64,000 nucleotides of DNA from Dallia pectoralis (GCA_029465975.1 CM055748.1:15798544-15862543); one strand, 5' to 3'; shown: positions 11,594 through 22,887, counted from the stretch's first letter. The notes: generated by a model from the letters alone, not told the origin. Numbers and translations: made by a program.

Positions 11594-12794
11594 TAATTAC
11601 TTGTATTTTCAGCACATACTTGTAACATCTGGGTTTGTTGGAACAGGTATTAGGAGTGAAGGTTCCTGGCAACTGATGTCCCTTTGTGCCGACACCCCAG
11701 TTGTATCCAGTGGAGGCCCAGAACTGCTGATGTCACAACTCCCTCCGAAGCCATTCTACCCCCATCTAGGGGCAGGCTTCGGCGTTTGTCATCACTGATC
11801 TTCTAGCTTCACTATTCATCCCGTCACATCATTCATCCCGTCTTGTCTCGTCATTACGCACACCTGGTGTCCGTTCCCTCATTAGTCAGAGTATATAGGT
11901 CCCCTGTGTTTGGTCATGTCTTTGTGTGGAATTGTTGCATGTTGCGTGTCAGTAGTCCTGTGATTGAGAGGCAGTTTTTTTATCCTACATGGGTTTATTC
12001 ATTCTATCTGTGCTGTGTCACATTGTTTATTATTTTGTCACAATGATCAAATACTCCACTAAAACAACAAGATTATGTCTCTACTAGTTTGTGATTTCCA
12101 GTTTGGAAAGAAGCACTGCTATATTTCATATCCCAGATACATCAGGACAGTTTATGTCAATGTATGTGTCCATCAAATGCTGGTCTGTATTGTATTACGC
12201 TGCTCACTCAACAAAGAAGTTTACACTAAAATCTTTATGCACTGGTATGTGTTCATATTAACACCCATTGACATATCGGTGCCTGAATCTGGAATTGTTT
12301 TGTATCACTAACCAAGTAACTGAAGGTGGAATGTGTGGATATCTTTAAATGGAAACATGTTAGCCTGGCTTTATCCTGACGAATATTCTTGCTATTGGAC
12401 CAACTGGCTTATTTTTTTACTTAGTCTAATTACATTTTTTATGTTCAGCATTTGGAGTTGCATTTGATCTTTTGCTAAACAAATACAGTTTTATTGATAG
12501 AAGAATAAAAAGGAAAAGATGCAGCTTAGTTTAGTTTGTTGCTTAATTAATAACACTGCTTTTATTCTTTGAGTTTGTTATTATTACACATTTCTCTTAC
12601 AATTTGTCGGTCTCTGAGGTTTCACTCCACAAACTCCGCAAGACTTCAACAGCAGCACAGCTACCACATATTTCATATTTCATCTTCAAAATAAGTCTTA
12701 AATATAATAGAATAACAGAAATGTATTATGCATGATCAAATGATTGGAACCTGGTGTAAATGGTTAGACATAGGGTGAAGACATGAGGTCTTCA
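11594..12794. other. Unique DNA with an LTR-like fragment
   Basis: About 11690-12010 resembles the 5' half of the solo LTR at 13.7-14.1 kb: both share gcacacctggtgt, a cattccc/gttccc run, cattagtc, a TATA-like tatatagg and a tcctgtgttt-type start region. From 12011 to 12794 the sequence is AT-rich and I see no gene. Small ORFs at 12075-12311 have no recognisable motif. Confidence 0.45.
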
Positions 12795-12801
12795 GCTTAC
12801 T

Positions 12802-13044
12802 GTGACACTGCCCTTATACAATAGACAGTATATTGAATTAATACAGCCATACATACCTACACGAAAGGTTGCTGGTCTTCTAATTGTACCTACAATTTCT
12901 AAACAAACAGCTGGAGGTAGAGCTTTCCCCTGTAGAGCTCCTCTATTATGGAATGAGTTGCCAATCTGGGTTAGAATTGTAGACTCTGTTCAAACTTTTA
13001 AATCACAATTAAAGACATACCTTTTCAGTAATGTCTATGGTTGA
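12802..13044 (+). pseudogene. LINE ORF2 C-terminal fragment
   Basis: The 80-codon frame contains TISKQTAGGRAFPCRAPLLW and SVQTFKSQLKTYLF. These are the conserved C-terminal motifs of L2/CR1-like LINE reverse transcriptase polyproteins, which usually read as GGRAF..APxLWNxLP followed by FKxxLKTxLF. It stops at VYG, a normal place for such ORFs to end. The polymerase domain upstream is absent, so this is a 5'-truncated, non-autonomous copy. Confidence 0.8.
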
Positions 13045-13679
13045 GTGTAATATGGCCCAGGGTACGAAGGTGAACGGAAGCCTCGGATCTCATTCCACCT
13101 GTTCACATCTCCCCTGGGACCTCCTCTCTCCCAATTGCTGCCCCTGGGGGGGGTTTGGAGTCACTGGCTCGCTACAGTTCTCTTTTGTTCTCTCAATTCG
13201 AGTATCTTTGCGAGCAAAACTAAACCTTCCCGAGTGGTTGCGGTTGACTGGTGTCCCTTCGTTGATGCTCGGTAAAGTGGGTGGATGTTTTTCCAGCATA
13301 TTGGTCCCTGTTCACTCTGTCTGTAAGATTTATGCTGCTATACAATGGTGCCGGGGACGTAGAGAACCAGGGTGTCTAATCTGTCCCTGTGTCTTGTCTC
13401 TACTTACATTTGTCTGGCCATGTCCTGGGTTTATCCGTTCATGGCCATAGTTTCACTAACCCCCCTGTCTCTTTTCAAGACTTATGCTGCTATACTGTTG
13501 TGCCGGGAACTAGAATGTCTAACCTTTCCCTGTGTTTGTGTCCACTTCCTTTAAGGAGGACTCGCTGGCCACGCTGTGGGACCAATCAGCCTTGAAAACA
13601 TATGCTGGATCCATCCTGGGGCCCCTGATTGGGTTGCAGGTGGAGCATCTGATGCTACCAGATAGTTTTGTCCTCCAAT

Positions 13680-14147
13680 CCGCCAAACTTTGAGGAATCC
13701 CTCTAGCGCAGCTCCACTGCCCTCTGGTGGCGGGTTTCGTCGTTCGTCGTCACCAACATATTAGCGGCCGCCGCCCCCTCATTAGTCACTTTGTCTAGTC
13801 CTGTCTATTGCACACCTGGTGTTCATTCCCCCATTAGTCTCCTATATAGGCTTCCTCTGTTGGGCCATGTCCTCTTGTGGTATTGTTTCCTGTTTTATGT
13901 GTACACGCCACCCGGCGTTATATTGCTATTGTTGAGTGTCTAGAAGACACATTAAGCCCTAGTTGTTGGGCCTTCTCCTTAAAGCGTTGTGTCGCTCGTT
14001 TTGTTGTTTTTCTGTACTAGTGAGTACGTACTTAGTTGCGTTGAAAGAGCTCTAATAAAACCTCATCAACGCCACAGATCCTGTACCTGCCTCCTTTTAT
14101 CCTCACACACACACTCCGCCGGCTATGAGACTCAGTCGGCGTGACAC
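13680..14147 (+). mobile_element. Solo LTR inside the LINE 3' UTR
   Basis: Contains ctctggtggcgggtttcg, gcacacctggtgttcattcc, a TATA-like tatataggc at about 13852, a polyadenylation signal aataaaac at about 14053, and ends in cggcgtgaca at 14147. LINE 3' UTR text lies on both sides. The left boundary is uncertain (somewhere in 13665-13745), and I could not define a target duplication. Confidence 0.65.
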
Positions 14148-14475
14148 AAACCCATCAACCCTACCGGTCGTCCTGGACTATTTTTAATATTGCTGGCAAT
14201 TTGCTTGCTTGCACTGTATTATATAAACTGTCATAAGTTCACGCAGCACAGCCAGAAGAGGACTGGTCTCCCCTCAGAGCCTGGTTCCACTCTAGGTTTC
14301 TTCCTAAATTTTACCTTCAGGGAGTTTCTCCTAGCCGTCATGTTTTAACTTGTTCTTCTTGTTCAACTTTTCGATGTGTGCTCTGTTGGATTCAGGCTGG
14401 GTGATTGTAAAAGCACTTTGTGACAACTTTGTTGTAAAAAAAAGGGCTTTATAAAATAAATTTGATTGATTGATT

Positions 14476-15190
14476 GCCGGGATGTTGCGTAGGCCAAACT
14501 CAAGACAGTGTAGGAGAAAAGACCTGAAGGTGTAATAAAGGCAGATATGTCACAAGCTCTTGGTGACAAAGGTACCTGCAAGTAAACCTTCAGCAAATCA
14601 AACCTGCTGACAAACTTAGCTGCACCTACCGGTCAACACAATCTTCCATCCGTGAAAGTGGTTAGCAGTCAGGTTTTGTAACACTATTTACCTTCCGGTA
14701 ATCTGTGCAAAATCTAAGTGAACCATCTGGCTTGGAGAGGGGAGGCCCAACTGGAATATGACGGTACAGCAATATCATTAACAAGCATGTACTTAATCTC
14801 TGTGTCCAAGTGACCTAGCTTCTCCATTGAGACATCGTATAAGCGTTGTTTGATGGGGACAGCATCTCCATCAATATTGTGCTCCGCCAAATGTGTACGA
14901 GTAGGTGTGCCAGCAAACAGGGCCAAAAATCCTTGATCAAATCTGTCGGCTCTATTCTGCGATCATCAGACAGATGACCCAACGATTTCTCCAAGGTTGC
15001 TAGGGACTTTGAGTTCCTCAACCTACCCTGCAATATATTATCATCAGGGCCAGGCACCCCCTCTTCATCGGACTCTGCCACTGTATGTGAAGGTGGAGGG
15101 GCTGACCCCAGATGGACAGATTCAGCTAAAAGAACCGGATTGACCAAGTCGCTTTTACACCGAGCTCTGAGTTGGCCAATTCAGAAGACG
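14476..15190 (-). pseudogene. Gypsy reverse transcriptase, N-terminal part
   Basis: Minus-strand pieces in shifting frames. The spacer and N-terminal part (15147-14714) include SLATLEKSLGHLSDDRRIEP and IAVPSYSSWASP. Then, near 14700-14476, FDLLKVYLQVPL and FITPSGLFSYTVL carry the first catalytic aspartate region (F-D-L-L-K) of a Ty3/Gypsy polymerase. The frame ends at the LINE junction, before the YxDD motif. Stops and frameshifts make it non-functional. Confidence 0.75.
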
Positions 15191-15652
15191 AACCAGCATA
15201 GTAAGGCTTTAACAAATTGACATGGCAGAGTAGATTTGCCTTTCGGTGCTCAGGGGTAGCAACAAGATCAGATCATTTACGTACCACAGTATATATGGGC
15301 CACTGAATTTGGCCTGAAAAGGAGAACCAACGATGGGCAGCAAGGCCAGAACCTGATCACCGGGACTAAAGTGACGCGGCCCAGCCCGCCGGTCAAACAA
15401 CCTTTTCATCCTCACCTGAGAGGATACAAGCTTTTCTTTAGCCAGTTCACAAGCTACATACAAGCGGTGCCTGAAACCACTTACATATTTCAACAAATTT
15501 GGGGGAGTCTCTCCCACTTTCCAATCCTCCTGTAATACAGCAACAGGACCACTCAGTGTGACCAAAAACAAGGTAATTAAGACTAAACCCAGTGCTATTT
15601 TGTGATTCTTCCCTAGAAACCAGGGCAATCCCTCTTCCCAGTCACGTTCCAA
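15190..15652 (-). pseudogene. Gypsy integrase C-terminal part
   Basis: The frame contains GPVAVLQEDWKVGE, RMKRLFDRRAGPRHFSPGD and VLALLPIVGSPFQAKFSGPY, the C-terminal integrase region (R-x-F-S-P-G-D-x-V and FxGPY motifs) of fish Gypsy elements. The catalytic core is missing upstream. The high-coordinate end at about 15650 is where the 27-bp array starts, so the array replaced or split the integrase core. Downstream on the same strand the polymerase begins almost at once, giving the integrase-then-RT order. Confidence 0.85.
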
Positions 15653-17995
15653 TCCAGTGCAGTAGGCACTAATCCTAACCCAGTGCAGTAGGCACTAACC
15701 CAGTGCAGTAGGCACTAACACTAACCCAGTGCAGTAGGCACTAACCCAGTGCAGTAGGCGCTAACCCTAACCCAGTGCAGTAGGCACTAACCCTAACCCA
15801 GTGCAGTAGGCACTAACACTAACCCAGTGCAGTAGGCTTCCCACTAACCCAACCCTCTTCCCAGTGCAGTAGGCACTAACACTAACCCAGTGCAGTAGGC
15901 ACTAACCCAGTGCAGTAGGCACTAACCCAGTGCAGTAGGCACTAACCCCCAGTGCAGTAGGCACTAACACTAACCCAGTGCAGTAGGCACTAACCCACTA
16001 ACCCCAGTGCAGTAGGCACTAACACTAACCCAGTGCAGTAGGCACTAACACTAACCCAGTGCAGTAGGCACTAACACTAACCCAGTGCAGTAGGCACTAA
16101 CACTAACCCAGTGCAGTAGGCACTAACACTAACCCAGTGCAGTAGGCACTAACACTAACCCAGTGCAGTAGGCACTAACACTAACCCAGTGCAGTAGGCA
16201 CTAACACTAACCCAGTGCAGTAGGCACTAACACTAACCCAGTGCAGTAGGCACTAACACTAACCCAGTGCAGTAGGCACTAACCCAGTGCACTAACCCAG
16301 TGCAGTAGGCACTAACACTAACCCAGTGCAGTAGGCACTAACCCTAACCCAGTGCAGTAGGCACTAACCCTAACCCAGTGCAGTAGGCACTAACACTAAC
16401 CCAGTGCAGTAGGCACTAACCTAACCCAGTGCAGTAGGCACTAACCCTAACCCAGTGCAGTAGGCACTAACCCTAACCCAGTGCAGTAGGCACTAACACT
16501 AACCCAGTGCAGTGCACTAACACTAACCCAGTGCAGGCACTAACCCTAACCCAGTGCAGTAGGCACTAACCCTAACCCAGTGCAGTAGGCACTAACCCTA
16601 ACCCAGTGCAGTAGGCACTAACCCTAACCCAGTGCAGTAGGCACTAATCCTAACCCTAACCCAGTGCAGTAGGCACTAACCCAGTGCAGTAGGCACTAAC
16701 CCTAACCCAGTGCAGTAGGCACTAACCCTAACCCAGTGCAGTAGGCACTAACCCAGTGCAGTAGGCACTAACCCCTAACCCAGTGCAGTAGGCACTAACC
16801 CAGTGCAGTAGGCACTAACCCAGTGCAGTAGGCACTAACCCTAACCCAGTGCAGTAGGCACTAACCCAGTGCAGTAGGCACTAATCCTAACCCAGTGCAG
16901 TAGGCACTAACCCTAACCCAGTGCAGTAGGCACTAATCCTAACCCAGTGCAGTAGGCACTAACCCTAACCCAGTGCAGTAGGCACTAATCCTAACCCAGT
17001 GCAGTAGGCACTAACACTAACCCAGTGCAGTAGGCACTAACCCTAACCCAGTGCAGTAGGCACTAACCCTAACCCAGTGCAGTAGGCACTAACCCTAACC
17101 CAGTGCAGTAGGCACTAACCCTAACCCTAACCCAGTGCAGTAGGCACTAACCCTAACCCAGTGCAGTAGGCACTAATCCTAACCCAGTGCAGTAGGCACT
17201 AACACTAACCCAGTGCAGTAGGCACTAACCCTAACCCAGTGCAGTAGGCACTAACCCTAACCCAGTGCAGTAGGCACTAACACTAACCCAGTGCAGTAGG
17301 CACTAACCCTAACCCAGTGCAGTAGGCACTAATCCTAACCCAGTGCAGTAGGCACTAATCCTAACCCAGTGCAGTAGGCACTAACACTAACCCAGTGCAG
17401 TAGGCACTAATCCCTAACCCAGTGCAGTAGGCACTAACACTAACCCAGTGCAGTAGGCACTAACCCTAACCCAGTGCAGTAGGCACTAACCCTAACCCAG
17501 TGCAGTAGGCACTAATCCTAACCATAACCCAGTGCAGTAGGCACTAACCCAGTGCAGTAGGCACTAATCCTAACCATAACCCAGTGCAGTAGGCACTAAC
17601 CCTAACCCAGTGCAGTAGGCACTAACCCAGTGCAGTAGGCACTAATCCTAACCATAACCCAGTGCAGTAGGCACTAACCCAGTGCAGTAGGCACTAATCC
17701 TAACCATAACCCAGTGCAGTAGGCACTAACCCTAACCCAGTGCAGTAGGCACTAACCCTAACCCAGTGCAGTAGGCACTAACACTAACCCAGTGCAGTAG
17801 GCACTAACCCTAACCCAGTGCAGTAGGCACTAACCCTAACCCAGTGCAGTAGGCACTAATCCTAACCATAACCCAGTGCAGTAGGCACTAACCCAGTGCA
17901 GTAGGCACTAATCCTAACCCAGTGCAGTAGGCACTAATCCTAACCCAGTGCAGTAGGCACTAACACTAACCCAGTGCAGTAGGCACTAACACTAC
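15651..17995. repeat. Minisatellite of about 27/21 bp units
   Basis: The core cccagtgcagtaggcactaa is followed by c, cac or ccc and taa, giving 20-21-bp and 26-27-bp units; taacc-ataaccc forms appear from about 17515. There are on the order of 90 units. Each core holds the interrupted palindrome GTGC-agtag-GCAC. The ccctaaccc joins resemble telomere repeats but occur only one to three at a time. The array begins at the edge of the integrase frame. Confidence 0.95.
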
Positions 17996-18780
17996 TTCAA
18001 AAATAGAAAAAATAAAAGTGCAGCCTTGTCAAAATTTGTATCATTTTGGCAAGACAGGTCTATTTATCCCTGCATTAGTGGCCTGTTTAGCACAATTTCT
18101 CAAATCTCTGCCCTGAGCTCAGACGCGCGACAGCACTTTGCCCCGAGAGCCACCTTGCTTCACTTTGAAACAGCACAGATGTGTGATCAGCTCCCATTTC
18201 CTCACAAAAAGCGGAGAGCCGTCACAATATCAGGGGTCGAGTTTTGATCAAATTAACCATGCTCACAACTTCTGTCAAAACCTCATTTAGTTCAGAACTG
18301 CCTTGACGCGAGCGCTTGTGAATGACACAGTGTGTCCAGTGTGCATCTGGCGCAAGCTCTTTATTAGGGCCTGCAGCATGTTTCTTGACCCAGCCATGGT
18401 CTGTGCGCAATCAGAGCAAAACCCCACACAGTTTTCCCATTTAAGGTCATGTTCTTTGAGGTAACTGTCCATGATCTCATCAGCTGTGGCTCTATTTTTT
18501 ATGTATTTGCAAAACAGCAAATCCTTGCACAGTGACTCGTCATTCACAAAGCGGCTGTAAGAGATGAACAAGCAGTCTATTGCTGTCAGTAGCTTCATCC
18601 ACTTGTAATGCAGAACAACTTTTTAAAAATCAGTTGTTCCTCAGGACCACTTGAAATGTTGCATATACATCTCGCAACTGTGTGGTTTGACAGGGGGACC
18701 GCTTTTAATTTTGCCTTCTGTCTCGTCAAGCATAATTGACGCCATGTCTAGAGAATGAGCTGCTCTGCAAATGTGTGTGT
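17996..18780 (-). pseudogene. hAT transposase fragment (ZBED5/Buster-like)
   Basis: Minus-strand frames match hAT transposases of the ZBED5/SCAND3-like group. DMASIMLDETEGKIKSG is at about 18744, then SYSRFVNDESLCKDLLFC and LKEHDLKWENCVGFCSDCAQ (18598-18410), then the ELNEVLTEVVSMVNLIKTRP region (about 18300-18240), and LSSGQRFEKL-type residues towards 18090. The conserved DG of the usual CxDGAxxM motif is altered to DCAQTM. Frameshifts separate the parts, and neither transposon terminus is visible. It lies inside the broken Gypsy element, so it probably inserted there. Confidence 0.7.
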
Positions 18781-18824
18781 TTTTTTGCATTGTGCAATTC
18801 TGTATGCCACTCTATGAAGCCAAC

Positions 18825-19038
18825 TGGGGCGGCAGTGGCTCGAGTCTGTTGTCTATCAATTGGAAGGTTGGTGGTTCGATCCCTGGTTCCTCCTGGGAAA
18901 TTGTCGAGGTGTCCATGAGCAAGACACCTAACCCCAGCTGCTCCTGGCGAGCCTGCAGTCGCCTTGCATGGGAGACGCGGTCGTCAGTGTATGAATGGGT
19001 GAATGTGAGGCAGGATCTGTAAGGCGCTTTGGATAAAA
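18825..19038 (+). mobile_element. tRNA-derived SINE (copy 2)
   Basis: Starts ggggcggcagtggctcgag (A-box region), has ggttggtggttcgatccct (B box, about 18865-18884), then gaaattgtcgaggtgtccat and a terminal gtaaggcgctttggataaa. It is the same SINE as 4268-4474 in opposite orientation. One or two short deletions are seen in the head compared with the usual fish consensus. Confidence 0.88.
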
Positions 19039-19090
19039 TGTACCATCTGTGCTTTACTGTTTTGGCTCTGGCACTGGCTCAACAACGTTT

Positions 19091-19765
19091 GAGGTCTGTG
19101 TCACAAACTATCCATGTTGTGTTATTGCCCACACTAGCCTGCTACCCATCCGTATCCCAGATGTATCCATGTTGTGTTATTGCCCACACTAGCCTGCTAC
19201 CCATCCGTGTCACATATGTATCCATGTTGTGTTATTGCCCACACTAGCCTGCTACCCATCCGTATCCCAGATGTATCCATATTGTGTTATTGCCCACACT
19301 AGCCTGCTACCCATCCGTATCCCAGATGTATCCATGTTGTGTTATTGCCCACACTAGCCTGCTACCCATCCGTATCCCAGATGTATCCATGTTGTGTTAT
19401 TGCCCACACTAGCCTGCTACCCATCCGTATCCCAGATGTATCCATGTTGTGTTATTGCCCACACTAGCCTGCTACCCATCCGTGTCACATATGTATCCAT
19501 GTTGTGTTATTGCCCACACTAGCCTGCTACCCATCCGTATCCCAGATGTATCCATATTGTGTTATTGCCCACACTAGCCTGCTACCCATCCGTATCCCAG
19601 ATGTATCCATATTGTGTTATTGCCCACACTAGCCTGCTACCCATCCGTATCCCAAATGTATCCATGTTGTGTTATTGTCCACACTAGCCTGCTACCCATC
19701 CGTGTCACAAATGTATCCATGTTGTGTTATTGCCCACACTAGCCTGCTACACATCCGCATGAAAG
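19091..19765. repeat. 55-bp minisatellite (about 12 copies)
   Basis: The unit is tatccatgttgtgttattgc plus ccacactagcctgctaccca plus tccgtatcccagatg, 55 bp (19164 to 19219). Variants include gtgtcacatatg for gtatcccagatg and atattg for atgttg. It starts about 50 bp past the end of the SINE. Confidence 0.95.
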
Positions 19766-19816
19766 TTTGTTCCGCTACAATTAATATGCTGACCTTAGGT
19801 AATCCAGACCCCTAAG

Positions 19817-20237
19817 TGTCACAGATTTTTCTGGATGGGGATCGAAACGCAGACCGGACAACAAACGAGAGTTGAGCAAACGATTATTTATTGGTGACAA
19901 TGTGAGAAAAGATAAACAAGGCAGTCCATGTATATGTGAGGAGTGTAGTGTCTTGTAGTGGCGATCCAGACTCCCAGATGATAGATCCCAAAAGGTGCTC
20001 CAGGTGAGTGTGACGATACGATCCAAAAATAAACCAAGGTAATCAAAACTGAAAAAAGGAATAAAAAATTAAGAACTGGAAGTCTGGTTCCCTCTCTTAT
20101 AGGAGTGCCGATGGCTGATGGCAAACAGGTGTGTGTGATCTTCACACGCTCGAGCAGTTCCAACACGTAACCGCCAACAGAGGGAGACAGAAAGACATCA
20201 CACAGAGCAAAAACAAACACCACACAGACAGACATCA
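19817..20237 (-). mobile_element. Solo LTR inside the Gypsy integrase
   Basis: On the minus strand it ends in cagaaaaatctgtgacact and contains a polyadenylation signal (accaataaataatcg, about 19890), a TATA-like ctataagag near 20100, and promoter-side text with ccctctgttggcgg. The 5' boundary is either about 20202 or about 20237; neither gives a matching 5-bp duplication. It directly follows the truncated integrase N-terminus. Confidence 0.6.
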
Positions 20238-20239
20238 CG

Positions 20240-20556
20240 GGCAGAAACACCACGGGATATTTTCAAAACCAGCTCTCGAAGCGTAGAAGGAAGGAACCAC
20301 AATCTGAACAATAGCATCACCCACAAAACTTTGCTGTGAGGCGTCCACTTCCTCACCAACAATTGATCTTGCATATAGTAACCCTGGGCAGCACTCCGTA
20401 CCTCCTCAACCGGAAGTACCTGATCAAATAACCCTTTTAAGGTAGGATCAGCAGACTGCTCTACCACCAGATCACCACGGGACATGGGCAATGGTAAACC
20501 ACCTAATAGATTATCAACCTCCTTGGTGCTGTTTAGGTTCTGTTTTGACTGTAGTG
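20240..20556 (-). pseudogene. Gypsy integrase N-terminal part
   Basis: The minus-strand frame carries LVVEQSADPTLKGLFDQVLP, then YYMQDQLLVRKW and LPSTLRELVLK, the pre-integrase / start of the HHCC zinc-binding region of fish Gypsy integrases. It is broken by the LTR insertion right after LVLK, before the histidines and cysteines. It follows the protease with no polymerase between them, which is one of two observations supporting the Gmr1-like gene order. Confidence 0.75.
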
Positions 20557-21060
20557 TCAGCAAGGCCCATAGCACGAGTCACAGCGCATGCAGAAAATAC
20601 CTCTGGGAATCTGTACACTTTCTTCTATAAATTCTACACAGGATGGAGTTTTAGAAACCACCCGAGGAGGAGCATCACCCCAGACACGACTACCAGCTAA
20701 GTTGTTACCCACAATCACATGAACACCATCAAAAGGCAGAAAAGGAAGCACACCAAGTGAAACCTCACCTTGCACTAGGTCAGAAAGGAGTTCAAGTTTG
20801 TGCAGCGGAAAAGACAAAGTATTTAAACCTATCCCTCGAATCAGGACACTGGTAACAGTATCAGTCTCCGACGAGAAAGGCAGAACAGACTCCACAACAA
20901 AGGATTCAGAGGTTCCAGTGTCCCTTAGAATCTTTACGGGCACTGGCACCTCACTTCCTAATACTGAAACATAACCATTTGTGGTGAATGGAAAATAATC
21001 GGTACCATTTTTAAACCGGATTAACAGGATTAACATAATTAACAGGCCCAGCTAACGCAA
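20557..21060 (-). pseudogene. Gypsy aspartic protease
   Basis: The frame 21036-20557 includes VPVKILRDTGTSESFVV, where D-T-G is the catalytic triad of a retropepsin (usual form DTGAS or DTGA). VHVIVGNNLAG lower in the frame corresponds to the flap or C-terminal ILGxDL-type region. The enzyme would process the Gag-Pol polyprotein. About 160 codons are open without a stop, better preserved than the rest, but gag upstream is frameshifted. Confidence 0.8.
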
Positions 21061-21902
21061 CAGGTTTTAAATTTGTGCTGGAAAATCTCTGAACCTTTCT
21101 ACCAAGGACAGGACATTCGTTCTTCCAGTGGCCTTTACCTTGACAATAGTTACAGATTTTACTTGCCTCATTCTGTCCTCGTGAAAACGTTCAGGTCTAG
21201 ATGGAAATGAGTCATTTCCAGAGCCAGAGGATTTCGCTGATCGAAAACCACTTGAACTGTTCCTCGGCCTCCCATCTTGCATGAGGAACCCCCATAAACT
21301 ACTTTTGTGGGTCAGTACGTATTCATCTGCCAAAACAGCAGCTTCAGATGCAGCACGTACTTTACGCTAATTTATGTAAGTAGCAAGACGATCAGGGACC
21401 GAATCTTTAAATTGTTCAAGAACAACCAGGTGAAACAAATCTTTAAAACTGGTGACGGCTGACACAGTACACCAACGACTGAATTGAGTTAACAAGTCTG
21501 TTTGTGGTCCTCTCTTTAACGTCCTGAAACGCTGCCGATATGCTTCAGGGACCAATTCATACGCTTGCAAGACTGCAGTTTTAACCTTTACATAATCATT
21601 ACTACCTGTAGCGGTAAGAGAGGAATAAGCCTCTTGAGCTTTACCAGTCAAAACACATTGAAGCATTAATGTGCGGTCTGCATCAGGCCAAGCCTGAGAG
21701 TCGGCTACATGTTCAAATAACGTAAAAATAGATCAGGATCCTTCTGTGTAAATTTAGGCAACAACTGGAGATTACCAGCAACATCAAAACACGGTGGATG
21801 ACCAAGAGAAGAGCGTCCCATTGGGGAGCTTGGATAGTCATCCTTAAAAGTAAAATGTTGTTCTAATCGCTTGTTGTAACCGCAGTTTAGCTAGTTCAGT
21901 AT

Positions 21903-22086
21903 CTTGCTTCAACCTCTCCAAATCAAGTTCTTTTTGCTGTTTCAACCTCTCCAAATCAAGTTATTTTTGCTGTTTCAACCTCTCCAAATCAAGTTATGTT
22001 TGCTGTTTCAACCTTTTCAAATCAAGTTCTTTTTGCTGTTTCAACCTCTCCAAATCAAGTTCTTTTTGCTGTTTCAACCTCTCCTT
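21903..22086 (-). repeat. 33-bp in-frame gag coiled-coil repeat
   Basis: About five and a half copies of a 33-bp unit (plus strand ctgtttcaacctctccaaat then caagttctttttg). On the minus strand each encodes LERLKQQKELD, an 11-residue heptad-like coiled-coil block. Two copies carry stops (the codon reads taa), so expansion or mutation continued after loss of function. Confidence 0.9.
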
Positions 22087-22178
22087 TTATAACAACAACT
22101 CCCTTTGTTTCTCAAATGTCAACCCAACACTAGACACAACGGGCTGTACCGCTACTAATGGACTGGGGTCACGTAACC

Positions 22179-22283
22179 TTGCTTTGGCTGGTATTTTGAA
22201 GGCAAGGTTAAGTGACCTTGCTTTGGCTGGTATTTTGAAGGCAAGGTCACTTAACCTTGCCTTCAAAATACCAGCCAAAGCAA
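22179..22283. repeat. Three-copy inverted/direct repeat (hairpin)
   Basis: A 33-bp arm at 22179-22211 is perfectly inverted at 22251-22283. The 39-bp between them holds a direct copy of the arm (22218-22250), which is itself a perfect 29-bp inverted match (22218-22246 against 22255-22283) with an 8-nt loop. Two alternative hairpins can form. It sits in gag. Confidence 0.92.
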
Positions 22284-22887
22284 ATTAGCTGACAAATAGA
22301 TCTCACTGTATCCTTGAGACGCATGTCACTAATCTCTAAATGATTGAAGTCACTCAACTAAAGCTGTTCCTTTGTAAATTGCAAAAGCAATTCTACAAAC
22401 GGAGCCGTAACATAATCATCTATTGAAGCCATAACGCTACTAAACAAACAAACTAGTAGCCCAAACTTTGAACTGCCCTGTTGAGCACCTTGACTACAGA
22501 CCAAGTTACAGTTGACCCAACAGTATACAAGCAGATGTGTATTTACTTGAGTTTCCCCAAATCCTAATGCTAAACTTCACCCTAGTCTTCAGTGGCTTTA
22601 CGGTGGGTGATTGATGCACTAAACCCCGCTGATACCAAGGAGGAACCAGCTCGCTGTTAACCAACCCCAAAACACGGATATGCTCCCTAGGCAAATGCTC
22701 TGCCCACTATCACCACACAAAAACAACAAACAAGCACAAGCTGGCCCCAGTGGGAACCTGCTGCTATACCTAACAGGGGAAAAGATAAGTTGTCGGCCGT
22801 GTAACTCCCATACACAACAGGGCATGCAAATGGCCAAATAGACCTCTGGAAGAATACTAGAACTATAGAAACTAGCCAAGGAAAAAC

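Larger units (their letters stand above)
12795..14475 (+). mobile_element. L2/CR1-like LINE 3' end
   Basis: A 5'-truncated LINE: the end of ORF2 (12802-13044), a long 3' UTR, and a 3' terminus with aggtttcttcctaaattt, gggagtttctcc, agcactttgtgacaac and a (ttga)n-type tail at 14461-14475. That arrangement is typical of fish L2/CR1-clade LINEs. A solo LTR interrupts the 3' UTR at about 13680-14147. The tail abuts a Gypsy reverse transcriptase frame on the opposite strand, so this LINE probably inserted into that Gypsy element. A similar LINE tail occurs at about 60858-60921. Confidence 0.8.
21060..22432 (-). pseudogene. Gypsy gag with zinc knuckle
   Basis: A minus-strand start MASIDDYVTAPFVELL lies at 22432. 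A glutamine/lysine-rich coiled coil follows (about 22085-21900). The capsid-like part at 21666-21367 reads KAQEAYSSLTATGSNDYVKV and VPEAYRQRFRTLKRG, and ATYIN precedes DEYVLTHKS near 21320. A CCHC zinc knuckle reads CNYCQGKGHWKNEC at about 21155-21114 (C-x2-C-x4-H-x4-C), the nucleic-acid-binding motif of nucleocapsid. Several frameshifts and stops interrupt the frame. The order and motifs identify it as gag of the Gmr1-like element. Confidence 0.8.

Noticed and set aside
15651..17995. True interstitial telomere
   Set aside because: CCCTAA occurs only one to three times consecutively between copies of an unrelated core.
18840..18900. A tRNA gene (B-box ggttcgatccc)
   Set aside because: The sequence is the head of a SINE; no cloverleaf with acceptor stem can be formed and the same body occurs at 4.3 kb.
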